Source: Bacteroidia bacterium (GTDB taxonomy: Bacteria > Bacteroidota > Bacteroidia > NS11-12g > UBA9320). From it: a DNA stretch of 34,181 bases. Position numbers and translations under genes: made by a program. Where the stretch lies: the NCBI GenBank assembly GCA_016779945.1, contig JADHMR010000008.1:5001-39181 (forward strand), given 5' to 3'. A model generated the notes under the pieces. That model ran no database searches. It had not been told where the DNA came from and saw only the letters and a list, made by a program, of their open reading frames with translations. Positions 1-10,168 of the stretch are shown here, piece after piece (the stretch's first letter is position 1; each line of letters starts with the position of its first letter).

Positions 1-48
1 TATATGGACATATTTTTTGTAACCTTCTGATTACTAGCATATATATTT

Positions 49-1539
49 TTAATGTTTGAAATGCCTTACACCTGTCATTGCCATAGATAATCCCAATTCG
101 TTAGCTTTTTCTATTGATAAGCTATCTTTAATACTTCCGCCTGGCTGAATTACATGCTGAATACCGGCTTCTGCTGCAATCTCTACACAATCAGGAAATG
201 GAAAGAATGCATCTGACGCCATAATTGATCCTTTTAAATCTATGTTAAATGCATTTGCTTTTGCTATTGCTTGTTTTAAAGCATCTACTCTAGAAGTCTG
301 TCCTGTTCCACTTGATAATAACCTACCATCTTTTACTAATATAATAGCATTTGATTTGGTGTTTTTAACAATCTTATCCGCAAGTAATAGATCTTTGACT
401 TCTTGTTTACTTGGTTTTCTGATTGTTGGATAAGTTAATTTCGATTCATTTACATTCAAAATATCTCTTTCTTGGACTAATTCACCATTTAAACATGACC
501 TAACTACATCTTGTTTATATTCCATCTTACTCCATTCCAGTATAATTCGTTTAGATTTTTGAGTTAATACTTCTAAAGCTTCTTTTGTGAATGACGGAGC
601 TATACATACTTCATAGAATAGTTCATCTATTTTTTCGGCAGTTTCTAAATCAATTTGACGATCTGTTATTAAAATTCCGCCAAATGCCGAAACTGGATCA
701 GATGCTAGAGCATCTTTAAATGCATCAAAAACGGTTTTTCGTGTTGCACAACCACATGCGTTGTTATGTTTAAGAATTGCGAAAGTCGATGACTCATTAT
801 CACTTACATCTGTAATTAAAGACACCGCTGCATCGATATCTAAGAGGTTGTTATACGATAATTCTTTCCCATTTAGTTTTTTGAATAACCCTTCTATGTC
901 TCCATCAAAATATGCTTCTTGATGTGGATTTTCTCCATATCGCAATGTAATTCTTTGTTTATTTTGGAAATAACCAGAGATGGCTTTATCATAGTTCATT
1001 GTAATGCCAAATGCTTCTGCAGCTAATTTTTTTCGGTATTCAATTGTTGGTGAGCCGTTAGTATTTAAATAATGGTTTGTAAAATCCTCATATTGCTTTT
1101 TAGTGCTAATTATAGATGTGAATTTATAATTTTTTGCTGCTGCCCTTATTAAGGAAATACCACCTATATCTATTTTCTCAATAATTGACGAATGGTCTGC
1201 ACCGGAGGCTACAGTTTCTTCAAACGGATATATATCAACAACGACTAAATCTATCTCTGGAATTTGGTGTTCTTTTAATTCTTTATTATCTGATTCATTA
1301 TCTCTTCTGTATAGAATTCCTCCAAAAATGGCAGGATGAAGCGTTTTAACTCTTCCTCCAAAGACCTCAGGATAATTTGTTTGGTCTTCAACAGCAAGTA
1401 CGGATAAACCTAGTCCTTCTAAATACTTTTTTGTACCACCAGTGGAATACAGTAAAACACCATTTTTAACAAGTTCTTTAGCTAATTTATCAATTCCCGT
1501 TTTATCAAAAACTGAAATTAAGGCGGATTTTATTTTCAT
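49..1539 (-). CDS. purH: Bifunctional AICAR formyltransferase / IMP cyclohydrolase
   Basis: Full-length 496 aa ORF. MGS-like N-terminus (ALISVFDKTGIDKLAKELVKNGVLLYSTGGT) and AICARFT motifs (LRYGENPHQEAYF, LKHNNACGCA, SDAFFPFPD). Confidence 0.97.
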   Translation of the reverse strand: MKIKSALISVFDKTGIDKLAKELVKNGVLLYSTGGTKKYLEGLGLSVLAVEDQTNYPEVFGGRVKTLHPAIFGGILYRRDNESDNKELKEHQIPEIDLVVVDIYPFEETVASGADHSSIIEKIDIGGISLIRAAAKNYKFTSIISTKKQYEDFTNHYLNTNGSPTIEYRKKLAAEAFGITMNYDKAISGYFQNKQRITLRYGENPHQEAYFDGDIEGLFKKLNGKELSYNNLLDIDAAVSLITDVSDNESSTFAILKHNNACGCATRKTVFDAFKDALASDPVSAFGGILITDRQIDLETAEKIDELFYEVCIAPSFTKEALEVLTQKSKRIILEWSKMEYKQDVVRSCLNGELVQERDILNVNESKLTYPTIRKPSKQEVKDLLLADKIVKNTKSNAIILVKDGRLLSSGTGQTSRVDALKQAIAKANAFNIDLKGSIMASDAFFPFPDCVEIAAEAGIQHVIQPGGSIKDSLSIEKANELGLSMAMTGVRHFKH

Positions 1540-1623
1540 TATTTTTTATTTGTTCGCAATTATATTGAATGAGGTCTTAGCATAAGAAATATGCTTTTTA
1601 TAAATTCATACAAATTGTAAACA

Positions 1624-4557
1624 TTAAAAAGATTTTCCTAATCCAATGTGAAAAATACCCTCCTGGATTTTGCGATCATCTATACCAATTGCATAATCAA
1701 ACTGAATTTTATACCTAAATAAACTACTGCTAAATCCCGAACCAAAACTCATTATAGATGGATCTCTAAACGCATTAACTTGAATGTCCACTGTTTTAGT
1801 TGACGTAGATAGGGTGGACCTCCCTAAAATATTTTCCCTTGCATAAATTCCTCTCCCATAGAATGCAGTTCCAAAATCAGCAAATAAATGAAATTTAATA
1901 TCTGAGAAGAACTGATTACTGATTGGTCTATTGAATAATAACTGTAGTATTTTAAAGTCAAGCTGTGATTTTAGAATAGCTGCAGAGTTGCCATTTCTGT
2001 GATTTACGGAGAATCCTCTTACCCCATACAAACTTTCATATGAAAGTGGTGTTCTGAAATCTGAAAATGATTGACTCGTTATTTTGCTTAGCAGATCATT
2101 TGACTTACCACCAATCATGTAATAATTAGGCGAATTTCCTTGTGAGTTAGCCGCTTTAAAATGAGTTTTTAGACTCAATATTGAGTTGATTTTTCGTTCA
2201 TAATTTAAATTTAATATGAGAGAAATATTCCAAGATTGTTCTGCCAAATCTATATTAGGTTCAATAGAAAGGCTATTTTTAAAATGATTTTTACGATATT
2301 GTTTTGAATGTGCTAACTCCGAAAATGAGGTTAGCTGAAATTTGTTCTCAATGGGTTTGGTTATACTCTCTTCGTTGATGTAATAAGGGGAATTTTTATC
2401 ATATCTGAATTGTACTCCGCTATTTAATTCAACGGATGAACTAAAAGTCTTTGATTGAAAAATTACTTCAAGTAAATCTGTGGTGTAAGCATTGTTTGAA
2501 TTCGGACCCTCAATAACCCTCTGACGATGCATCAGGTTAACAGCTACTTTTTTCTTCGAACCTACCGCTGTTTTTAAGATCAAATCCATTGAATTCGGTT
2601 GAATTAGGCCAACATAATTTGCACTGATTTCATTATCAGTCTTTTTATTTTTAGCACTTGCACCAAGCGACAAATGCAAGTTTGAAGGCATTAATGTTTC
2701 AAAACTATTAAACCACATAGACCTGTCATTCTTGAAAACATTGTTGGTGAGATTTAATTTAATTTTTGAAAATTCATAATAATTCAAATCTGCTTTACTC
2801 AATGATATTTGATTGTTCATTGAATTGGCTCCTATATCTTGAGTTATGGATGGGGCATAATTCATCAAAGGGGAAACCGGTATTTGATAGCTAACATTGG
2901 TCAAAGAATCATTGTCGAAGATGTATGAGGTTGCATTGTTTCTCCGATCTAGTTTTACTTTTCGAAAATTCTCAAAAAAAGTATTAGGTATTGTATCGTA
3001 TATGTAATATTGTTTTACAGGCTGCTTACTCACAGTGAACATTTCAAGTTTATTTCCTTTATCTACAATCTCAATAAATTTTGACTTATCGAACTTATGA
3101 TACAAAATATTAAATCTAAAATTGGTCAATGATTTTATTGAACTATTGTCAGTAGATATCATCTTACTGTTTAAAATACCATTCCGACTGTGATTAAAAA
3201 TTATGGTGGATTCATCCGCAAATAAAACTCCATCGATAGACTTTTTACTTGAATAGACAACACTTATACTAGTTGTATCGCCTACATATAAACTATTTCC
3301 ATGTAGTGACGATAGTGAAACACAAATTTTGTCATTATTAATATCAAAACTTGAAATAAAAGCATCTGAAGAAATAAGAACATCCAATTTATCTAACGTA
3401 AATCGATATACTTTACTTTCGAAAACATTCGATACTGACATGAAAATATGATTGGAATTTGAGACAATATGATTCGGATTTTTTATGGGTAATGCGAAAT
3501 GATGTTTATTATTTAAAACATCATCATAAATTAATATGCCTGATTTTTTTTGTACGGCTAGATGAATCTTGTTTGCATGATAGAAAAGTGCCCCACTAAA
3601 TGCTGGAAGTGGCGTTTCATCTGAACTCAACTTAATCACTTTTCTTCTTGACCCATTAAGTATATCATTTCTAAAAACAACCGAACCAAATAATGTTTTC
3701 TCTAATGAGTAATAACTTGAATCACTCTCTACTAATATTTCAATGACATCGTCTTTGGACAATGGTATACCATTGATTGGAGCAGGTATTCTGTTATCTA
3801 GTTGGTAAGCTTGTTTGTAAAATAGTTTCCATTCCTCAAATACAATTTTTAAACTATTTTTAAATGTATAAGAAACTGCACTACTAAAATTCTGAGTCAA
3901 TCGAATCATGTATAGCAGACTGTATATCGAAGAAGAGCCATAATTGTGCTCTATATACTTCCAGAATGATGCAGATAATAATTGATGATACTTTTTAGGA
4001 GCTAAGTCTATTGAACTAAAACCTTTCTTCATATGAAGAGACCGCATTTCGTTATCAGTATCTTCTGACCATTGATCGGACAAATAAAAATACAATCCCG
4101 GCATCAACCACCTAGGCTGTCTTAGAATATTTGAATACTTAATCTTTTCCTCAATTGAATAACCAAAAATCATTTCTTCAACTAAGATTTTAGAGACCTG
4201 AAACTTAAAATCTGTTCGTATATTTTTAGGACTGGAAAATAATTTCAGAATGACCTTCGGTTTTGAGATAGGAATTTCTCCAGGATTCATTTGATCCTCT
4301 TTGAGCTTGGATAAAAACACGCTATCTTCATGTAAATAAATATCAATTGATTGATTGGTGTTGTAATTTATTTTTTGCTCAATTGCATGAAATTCAATAC
4401 TTAAAACTGAATCTAATACCTTTAGATTATTGATAGTTGTGTTTTTATAGTAAAAATTTAAGTTTTGATTAAACGATATTGTGTTCCACTCATTTGCTTG
4501 AGTATTGACCATATATGTCAAGCTAAAAAAGAATAGTATAACTCTGTTTAAAACCAC
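1624..4557 (-). CDS. Large outer-membrane protein: signal peptide, degenerate gluzincin (peptidase MA-like) region, beta-propeller-like middle, C-terminal Omp85/BamA-like barrel
   Basis: 977 aa, probable GTG start, N-terminal hydrophobic signal. C-terminal half is rich in barrel-like strands with a YGVRGF motif (Omp85 VRGF/Y hallmark) and terminal Phe (FHIGLGKSF). The N-terminal pattern resembles peptidase MA-like proteins but lacks HExxH. Confidence 0.6.
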   Translation of the reverse strand: MVLNRVILFFFSLTYMVNTQANEWNTISFNQNLNFYYKNTTINNLKVLDSVLSIEFHAIEQKINYNTNQSIDIYLHEDSVFLSKLKEDQMNPGEIPISKPKVILKLFSSPKNIRTDFKFQVSKILVEEMIFGYSIEEKIKYSNILRQPRWLMPGLYFYLSDQWSEDTDNEMRSLHMKKGFSSIDLAPKKYHQLLSASFWKYIEHNYGSSSIYSLLYMIRLTQNFSSAVSYTFKNSLKIVFEEWKLFYKQAYQLDNRIPAPINGIPLSKDDVIEILVESDSSYYSLEKTLFGSVVFRNDILNGSRRKVIKLSSDETPLPAFSGALFYHANKIHLAVQKKSGILIYDDVLNNKHHFALPIKNPNHIVSNSNHIFMSVSNVFESKVYRFTLDKLDVLISSDAFISSFDINNDKICVSLSSLHGNSLYVGDTTSISVVYSSKKSIDGVLFADESTIIFNHSRNGILNSKMISTDNSSIKSLTNFRFNILYHKFDKSKFIEIVDKGNKLEMFTVSKQPVKQYYIYDTIPNTFFENFRKVKLDRRNNATSYIFDNDSLTNVSYQIPVSPLMNYAPSITQDIGANSMNNQISLSKADLNYYEFSKIKLNLTNNVFKNDRSMWFNSFETLMPSNLHLSLGASAKNKKTDNEISANYVGLIQPNSMDLILKTAVGSKKKVAVNLMHRQRVIEGPNSNNAYTTDLLEVIFQSKTFSSSVELNSGVQFRYDKNSPYYINEESITKPIENKFQLTSFSELAHSKQYRKNHFKNSLSIEPNIDLAEQSWNISLILNLNYERKINSILSLKTHFKAANSQGNSPNYYMIGGKSNDLLSKITSQSFSDFRTPLSYESLYGVRGFSVNHRNGNSAAILKSQLDFKILQLLFNRPISNQFFSDIKFHLFADFGTAFYGRGIYARENILGRSTLSTSTKTVDIQVNAFRDPSIMSFGSGFSSSLFRYKIQFDYAIGIDDRKIQEGIFHIGLGKSF

Positions 4558-4646
4558 AATTTGGGCAATATACTAATAAGTAATTTCAAAATATTTAGAT
4601 AGCTCAATTATATGGTAACACACCAAAATTATCAAAAGGTGTAATC

Positions 4647-4664
4647 ATTATTAATAGTAATAAT
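4647..4664. promoter_or_regulatory. Perfect 7-bp inverted repeat ATTATTA-ATAG-TAATAAT upstream of rocD
   Basis: Read directly; lies in the divergent intergenic region, about 40 nt before the likely rocD ATG. Confidence 0.3.
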
Positions 4665-4702
4665 TTCTTTTACATTTATGTTAAATTGACTTGATTTGCT
4701 AC

Positions 4703-5971
4703 ATGGCAAATTCCCCCGAATATTACATCAATTTAGAAGATAAATATGGAGCACATAATTATCACCCACTTCCTGTTGTATTAGAAAAAGGTGAAGGAAT
4801 TCATGTGTGGGATACTGACGGTAAAAAATATTTTGATTTTCTAAGTGCATACAGTGCTGTTAATCAAGGTCATTGCCATCCCAAAATAGTGAAAGCACTC
4901 ACAGATCAGGCTCAAAAACTAACGCTAACCTCTAGGGCGTTTTACAATGACTCGCTTGGGGAATACGAGAAATACATAACTGATTATTTCAATTTTGACA
5001 AGGTACTGCCAATGAATACTGGAGCAGAAGCGGTAGAAACAGCGTTAAAACTTTGTAGGAAATGGGCCTATAAGAAAAAAGGAATCGCAGAAAATGATGC
5101 AGTAATATTATTTGCAACAGAAAATTTCCATGGAAGAACCCTCGCCATAGTATCTGCAAGTACTGACCCAGACAGCAAAGGAGGTTTTGGACCATACCTT
5201 CCTGGAATACAGGTGATCCAATACAATGACGCTGACGCACTAGAGCAAGCATTGGAGGCAAATCCAAACATTGCTGGTTTTATATTAGAGCCCATTCAAG
5301 GAGAAGCGGGTGTAATGGTCCCAGATGAAGGATACCTCAAAAAAGCAAGCGAGCTTTGTAAAAAGCACAATGCACTTTTTATAGCGGATGAGGTTCAAAC
5401 AGGTATAGCCCGAACAGGTAGACTGCTGGCCACCTGCGGCAACTGTAATTGCGAAAACAAAGACTGCTCGGGTACACCAGAAGTGAAACCTGACATACTA
5501 ATTCTAGGAAAAGCGGTAAGTGGTGGAGTCTTCCCTGTGAGTGCCGTATTAGCAGATGATGAGATTATGCTTTGTATACAACCAGGTGAGCACGGCAGCA
5601 CATTTGGCGGAAATCCATTGGCAAACAAAGTAGCAATTGCAGCCTTAGAGGTAGTAAAAGAAGAACGACTTGCTGACAATGCTTACCAACTGGGTATAAT
5701 TTTTCGTGAGCGAATGAGCAAGATAGACTCACCAATATTAGAAACATATAGAGGAAAAGGGCTTCTTAATGCGGTAGTTATCACTCCATTTGAGCATGAG
5801 GGTAAGAATAAAACGGCAATGGATGTTTGTCTTGATTTGAAGGAAAATGGTCTGCTGGCTAAACCAACACATAATCACATTATCCGATTTGCCCCACCTC
5901 TTGTAATTAACGAAAACGAGTTAAATGATGCTTGTGATATTATAGAGCAGACAATTTTGTCTTACCAATAG
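4703..5971 (+). CDS. rocD: Ornithine aminotransferase
   Basis: OAT signatures ([63 protein letters not shown]). ORF track begins at TTG 4691; ATG at 4703 (MANSPEYY) is the likelier start. Confidence 0.95.
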   Translation: MANSPEYYINLEDKYGAHNYHPLPVVLEKGEGIHVWDTDGKKYFDFLSAYSAVNQGHCHPKIVKALTDQAQKLTLTSRAFYNDSLGEYEKYITDYFNFDKVLPMNTGAEAVETALKLCRKWAYKKKGIAENDAVILFATENFHGRTLAIVSASTDPDSKGGFGPYLPGIQVIQYNDADALEQALEANPNIAGFILEPIQGEAGVMVPDEGYLKKASELCKKHNALFIADEVQTGIARTGRLLATCGNCNCENKDCSGTPEVKPDILILGKAVSGGVFPVSAVLADDEIMLCIQPGEHGSTFGGNPLANKVAIAALEVVKEERLADNAYQLGIIFRERMSKIDSPILETYRGKGLLNAVVITPFEHEGKNKTAMDVCLDLKENGLLAKPTHNHIIRFAPPLVINENELNDACDIIEQTILSYQ

Positions 5972-5974
5972 ATT

Positions 5975-7354
5975 TTATTTGGTTATCCCTTTCCCAATTA
6001 AACTGGTAGTAGTACTTCTTTCGATGATAACATCTACAAAATCTCCCAAATTATAGTGATCTTTTGGGAAGATTACTTTGATATTTTGTTCATTTCTACC
6101 CATCCATTCATTCTCGTTCTTCTTACTTTGCATTTCAATCAGTACTCGATGAACTTTACCTTCTTGAGCTCGATTTAATTTTTTAGCTATATCGTGCTGA
6201 ACATTTATCACCTCAGAAAGTCTTCTTTTCTTAATATCTTCAGCAATATCATCTTCATATTTCCTAGCAGCTAAAGTTCCGGGTCTTTCAGAATAATAGT
6301 ACATATAGCTGAATTCGAACGGGCAGTTAACTAAAAGCTCCAAAGTATCTTTATGATCATCTTCAGTTTCTGAACAAAAGCCCGTGATAATATCACAACT
6401 TACACTACAATTTGGAAGTATTTCTTTAATTCTATTGTATTTCATTTCATACCATTCCCGAGTATAGGTACGATTCATTTTTTTTAAAATACGTGAGTTA
6501 CCACTTTGGGCAGGTAAATGAATATGTTTTGCCACATTATCATTTCTTTTCATGACAAATAATACTTCGTCATGAATATCCTTTGGGTGAGATGTTGAAA
6601 ATCTTACTCTTAAATCTGGATTTACATGTGCAACCATTTCTAAAAGTTTTGCAAAATTCACGCTATTGGACTTTTCTTCATCTGTTAGTTTATTAAAATC
6701 TTTTCTTGCACCGCCACCATACCATAGATATGAATCTACATTTTGGCCAAGCAATGTTACTTCCTTGTAACCCTTAGAAACAAGATCTTTTGCTTCTGAC
6801 ACTATACTCTCTGGGCTCCTACTTCTCTCTCTACCTCTAGTAAATGGAACAACACAAAAACTACACATATTATCACACCCGCGGGTAATACTAATAAATG
6901 CTGTAACACCATTTGAATTTAAACGCGTAGGCTGAATCTCAGCATAGGTCTCTTCCAAACTCAAGATTACATTCATGGCTTTATGACCACTTTCTACTTC
7001 TTGTAATAATATCGGGAGTTCACGATATGCGTCAGGACCTGCAACAATATCAACTAATTTCTCTTCCTCTAAAAGTTGTTTTTTCAGACGCTCAGCCATG
7101 CACCCTAAAATCCCAATAGTTAGTTGTTTATTTTGTTTTTTGTTGTGCCTTAGATGCTTTAAACGATTTCTTATTTTTTGCTCCGCATTCTCTCGAATTG
7201 AACACGTATTGATAAAAATAATATCCGCATCCATTTCATTGTTAGTAGTCTCAACCCCAACCTCACTCATAATTGATGCCACTACTTCGCTATCAGCAAA
7301 GTTCATTGCACACCCATAACTCTCAATGAATAATTTACGCTTGGTTAAAATCAA
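5975..7354 (-). CDS. miaB: tRNA-2-methylthio-N6-dimethylallyladenosine synthase (radical SAM methylthiotransferase)
   Basis: [18 protein letters not shown]-terminus, radical [11 protein letters not shown] motif, TRAM-like C-terminus. The ORF extends to 7390, but no ATG precedes the conserved N-terminus; TTG at 7354 (M-ILTKRKLF) is a likely start. Confidence 0.95.
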   Translation of the reverse strand: MILTKRKLFIESYGCAMNFADSEVVASIMSEVGVETTNNEMDADIIFINTCSIRENAEQKIRNRLKHLRHNKKQNKQLTIGILGCMAERLKKQLLEEEKLVDIVAGPDAYRELPILLQEVESGHKAMNVILSLEETYAEIQPTRLNSNGVTAFISITRGCDNMCSFCVVPFTRGRERSRSPESIVSEAKDLVSKGYKEVTLLGQNVDSYLWYGGGARKDFNKLTDEEKSNSVNFAKLLEMVAHVNPDLRVRFSTSHPKDIHDEVLFVMKRNDNVAKHIHLPAQSGNSRILKKMNRTYTREWYEMKYNRIKEILPNCSVSCDIITGFCSETEDDHKDTLELLVNCPFEFSYMYYYSERPGTLAARKYEDDIAEDIKKRRLSEVINVQHDIAKKLNRAQEGKVHRVLIEMQSKKNENEWMGRNEQNIKVIFPKDHYNLGDFVDVIIERSTTTSLIGKGITK

Positions 7355-7378
7355 CTCTTTGTTCAATGCAATCCAATG

Positions 7379-7386
7379 CAAAATTA
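7379..7386 (-). promoter_or_regulatory. Candidate -7 element TAATTTTG upstream of miaB
   Basis: Matches the Bacteroidota TAnnTTTG consensus; no TTG at the expected -33 spacing. Confidence 0.3.
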
Positions 7387-7455
7387 TCAATTTGATTAGT
7401 ATTGTCTATCCATAATACCAATTCTTTATTATATTGCAATTAAAATAACTTATTT

Positions 7456-8265
7456 ATGCAACTTAAAAATAAAATCTTATTGTTAACTGCTCTATTATTA
7501 GGGGGATTCTTTTTGCAATCATGTTCTGATGAAGATGAAAACACACCAAGTACAAATACAATCGACCCAAGTGGATGTTATGTTACCCAAGAGGTAATAG
7601 ATGATGGTGAGGAGATAGAGACAATTACCTATGTATACAACGATAACAACAACATAATTACAGCGAGCTCAGTAGTAGGTACTGGTACTCCGAGTACTAC
7701 AACATTTGAATATGACGGGAATCGAATTGTTACAGCTACTGATATTCTGAATATTTATGAATTTAAATACAGTGGAAATAATTCAATTCCTTCAAGAATT
7801 GATATCAAAGAAGGAACCGAAATTACTGGATATTATGTCATTCAATCATCTGGTTCTAATGTAAGTGAATTTGAAGAACACGATTTGACATCTGGAGATG
7901 ATATTATTGAATCGACTACAACATTTGAATATGACAGCAGAGGAAATATGTCCAAAGTTATCGCTAGTGAATTAGATGAGGATACGGAAGAATTAGTTCC
8001 TTTTCTAACTTTTGAAGGATCTGTCTATGATGGTAAAATAAACCCATATAATTCTAGCTTTGTATTCTTCTTCATGGATCCTGGGAATCCCTCCAAGGTT
8101 GGAAAAGAGAATCTCGTAAGTGGTCAATTGAACATCAATGGTTTAGGGGATCTCCCTTTGGCAGCATCGTATGAATATAATAATGACCAATATCCTACAA
8201 GTGTGAGCTTAACAGTTCCAGGACTTATTACTCAAAACACGACGATTACTTACGATTGTAAATAG
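7456..8265 (+). CDS. Hypothetical lipoprotein
   Basis: Lipobox-containing signal peptide (LLLTALLLGGFFLQSC-SDEDE) followed by an acidic linker; repeated TTFEYD strand motifs. Confidence 0.75.
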   Translation: MQLKNKILLLTALLLGGFFLQSCSDEDENTPSTNTIDPSGCYVTQEVIDDGEEIETITYVYNDNNNIITASSVVGTGTPSTTTFEYDGNRIVTATDILNIYEFKYSGNNSIPSRIDIKEGTEITGYYVIQSSGSNVSEFEEHDLTSGDDIIESTTTFEYDSRGNMSKVIASELDEDTEELVPFLTFEGSVYDGKINPYNSSFVFFFMDPGNPSKVGKENLVSGQLNINGLGDLPLAASYEYNNDQYPTSVSLTVPGLITQNTTITYDCK

Positions 8266-8283
8266 CGAAAATTATTTTCATAT

Positions 8284-8310
8284 AAAAAAGCTGCTTAGGC
8301 AGCTTTTTTT
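8284..8310 (+). terminator. Rho-independent terminator after the lipoprotein gene
   Basis: Perfect 11-bp stem AAAAAAGCTGC / GCAGCTTTTTT with TTAG loop and a T-run, 18 nt after the stop codon. Confidence 0.9.
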
Positions 8311-8330
8311 AATAATTCTAGTTTGATATA

Positions 8331-9266
8331 ATGAATCCCATTAAACTAAAAATTGATTTTGATATCACCCAAAAAAAACTTCCATTCAAATGGCCTTCTT
8401 TTTTTAATATGGGTTCATGCTTTGCTGAAAATCAATCTATGCGATTAAGCAGATTGGGATTCAATGTTAAGTCTAATCCATTTGGTATTCTATATAACCC
8501 TGTAAGTATTGAACAAACTCTTTGGCGTATCAAACAAGATAAAAAGTACAAATCCCAAGATTTCATATCCTCAGATTGTTATTTTTCTTTAGAACATCAT
8601 GGATCCTTTGAATATGACTATTTGAATGCTGCAATAAAGGAAAGTAATCTAATACTCACAAAAACTAGGGAAGAATTAAAACAAACAGATGTCTGTATTT
8701 TTACGCTTGGGACTTCATTGGTATATCAATATGATGGTAAAACCGTAGCCAACTGTCATCGACTTCCTAAACAAGATTTCAAACACGTTCAATTGAACTA
8801 TCATCAAACTTTTGATAGTCTTAACTCAATTATAAAATATTGCAAAAAAATTAACCCTAACCTTCATTTGATATTTACAGTAAGTCCAATCCGACATTTA
8901 AGAAGCGGTATTGTAGAGAGTAACAGAAGCAAAGCTATACTTATATCAACAATTCACGATTTAATTGAAAATCAAAAAGACCCAAACTTATCATATTTCC
9001 CAGCATATGAAATTTTTATTGATGAATTGAGAGACTATAGATTTTGTGAAGAAGACCTCTCGCATCCAAATAAGCAAGCACAAGATTATATTTGGGAAAG
9101 ATTTTGTGAAACTTATTTTTCTGAAAATACAAAAACCATTATTTCGTCCGTTGAAAAGTACACAAACTACAAAAATCATCGACCTATAAAATTAGAACCC
9201 TATCAAGAAAAACTTGATGAAATGAAAAAACAACTAATAAAAACCTATCCATTCCTTCATCTATGA
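8331..9266 (+). CDS. GSCFA domain-containing protein (SGNH-like fold predicted)
   Basis: FFNMGSCFAENQSMRL matches the GSCFA motif; C-terminal DLSHPNKQA compatible with an Asp-x-x-His element. Confidence 0.88.
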   Translation: MNPIKLKIDFDITQKKLPFKWPSFFNMGSCFAENQSMRLSRLGFNVKSNPFGILYNPVSIEQTLWRIKQDKKYKSQDFISSDCYFSLEHHGSFEYDYLNAAIKESNLILTKTREELKQTDVCIFTLGTSLVYQYDGKTVANCHRLPKQDFKHVQLNYHQTFDSLNSIIKYCKKINPNLHLIFTVSPIRHLRSGIVESNRSKAILISTIHDLIENQKDPNLSYFPAYEIFIDELRDYRFCEEDLSHPNKQAQDYIWERFCETYFSENTKTIISSVEKYTNYKNHRPIKLEPYQEKLDEMKKQLIKTYPFLHL

Positions 9267-10168
9267 AAAAAATTTTGATTACTGGAAGCAACGGCTTATT
9301 AGGTCAAAAATTAATTGACTTATATCTTAAAAGCAATGAGGTTAATTTGATAGCTACAGGCCGTGGCAACAACAGATATCCCCACGAAAATGGCTATGAG
9401 TATGTAACGATGGATATCACTTCATTAGAACAAGTTCAAAAAGTTATCAAAAAGTACAAGCCAAATTGTATAATTAATACGGCTGCTATGACCAATGTTG
9501 ATCAGTGTGAAGAGTATAAATTTGGTGCTGAAAATTTAAATGTAAACGCAGTCGAACACCTTATTGATACTGCAAACCAAGTTGGTTCTCACTTTATTCA
9601 GTTGAGTACTGACTTTATCTTTGATGGTAAAAATGGACCATACAAAGAGGATGATCAGCCTAATCCTTTAAGTCATTACGGGAAAACCAAATTAGAAGCT
9701 GAAAAAATTATTCAAGGAAAATCAGCCAAATGGAGTATCATACGAACTGTTCTCGTATATGGTATCGTTCATGATATGAGCAGAAGCAATATCGTCCTTT
9801 GGGCAAAAAATGCATTAGAAAAAAGACAACCATTAAAAATTGTAGATGATCAATTCAGAAGTCCAACTTTGGCCGAGGATCTTGCTATTGGTTGCCAACT
9901 TGTAGAACAAAAAGAAGCTGAGGGGATATTTAATATCAGTGGTAAAGATCAAATGAGTATTGTATCACTTGTAGAACGAGTTGCCGATTACTTCAAATTG
10001 GACAAGTCTTATATTGAAAAAGTTAGTTCTGCAACATTAAACCAACCTGCAAAAAGACCTCCATTAACAGGTTTTAACCTAGAAAAAAGCTATAAAGTGT
10101 TAGGCTATAATCCACATAGTTTTGAAGAAGGAATTGAATTGTTGATGGAACAGCTTACAACCAAATAA
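9263..10168 (+). CDS. SDR-family sugar-nucleotide reductase, dTDP-4-dehydrorhamnose reductase-like
   Basis: GSNGLLGQKL Rossmann motif, NTAAMTNVDQCE, LSTDFIFDGKNGPYKEDDQPNPLSHYGKTKLEAE; ATGA overlap with the GSCFA gene. Confidence 0.88.
   Translation: MKKILITGSNGLLGQKLIDLYLKSNEVNLIATGRGNNRYPHENGYEYVTMDITSLEQVQKVIKKYKPNCIINTAAMTNVDQCEEYKFGAENLNVNAVEHLIDTANQVGSHFIQLSTDFIFDGKNGPYKEDDQPNPLSHYGKTKLEAEKIIQGKSAKWSIIRTVLVYGIVHDMSRSNIVLWAKNALEKRQPLKIVDDQFRSPTLAEDLAIGCQLVEQKEAEGIFNISGKDQMSIVSLVERVADYFKLDKSYIEKVSSATLNQPAKRPPLTGFNLEKSYKVLGYNPHSFEEGIELLMEQLTTK

Noticed and set aside
242-433. Short antisense ORF (63 aa) inside purH
   Set aside because: Lies wholly within a well-supported CDS on the other strand and resembles no protein I recognise; chance open frame.
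1579-1595. Hairpin AGCATA-AGAAA-TATGCT followed by TTTT
   Set aside because: Only 6 AT-rich base pairs, and the T-run is on the plus strand where no gene ends; too weak to call a terminator.
4989-5747. Four antisense ORFs (60-94 aa) inside rocD
   Set aside because: Overlapping shadow ORFs opposite a conserved enzyme; no start context or family features.
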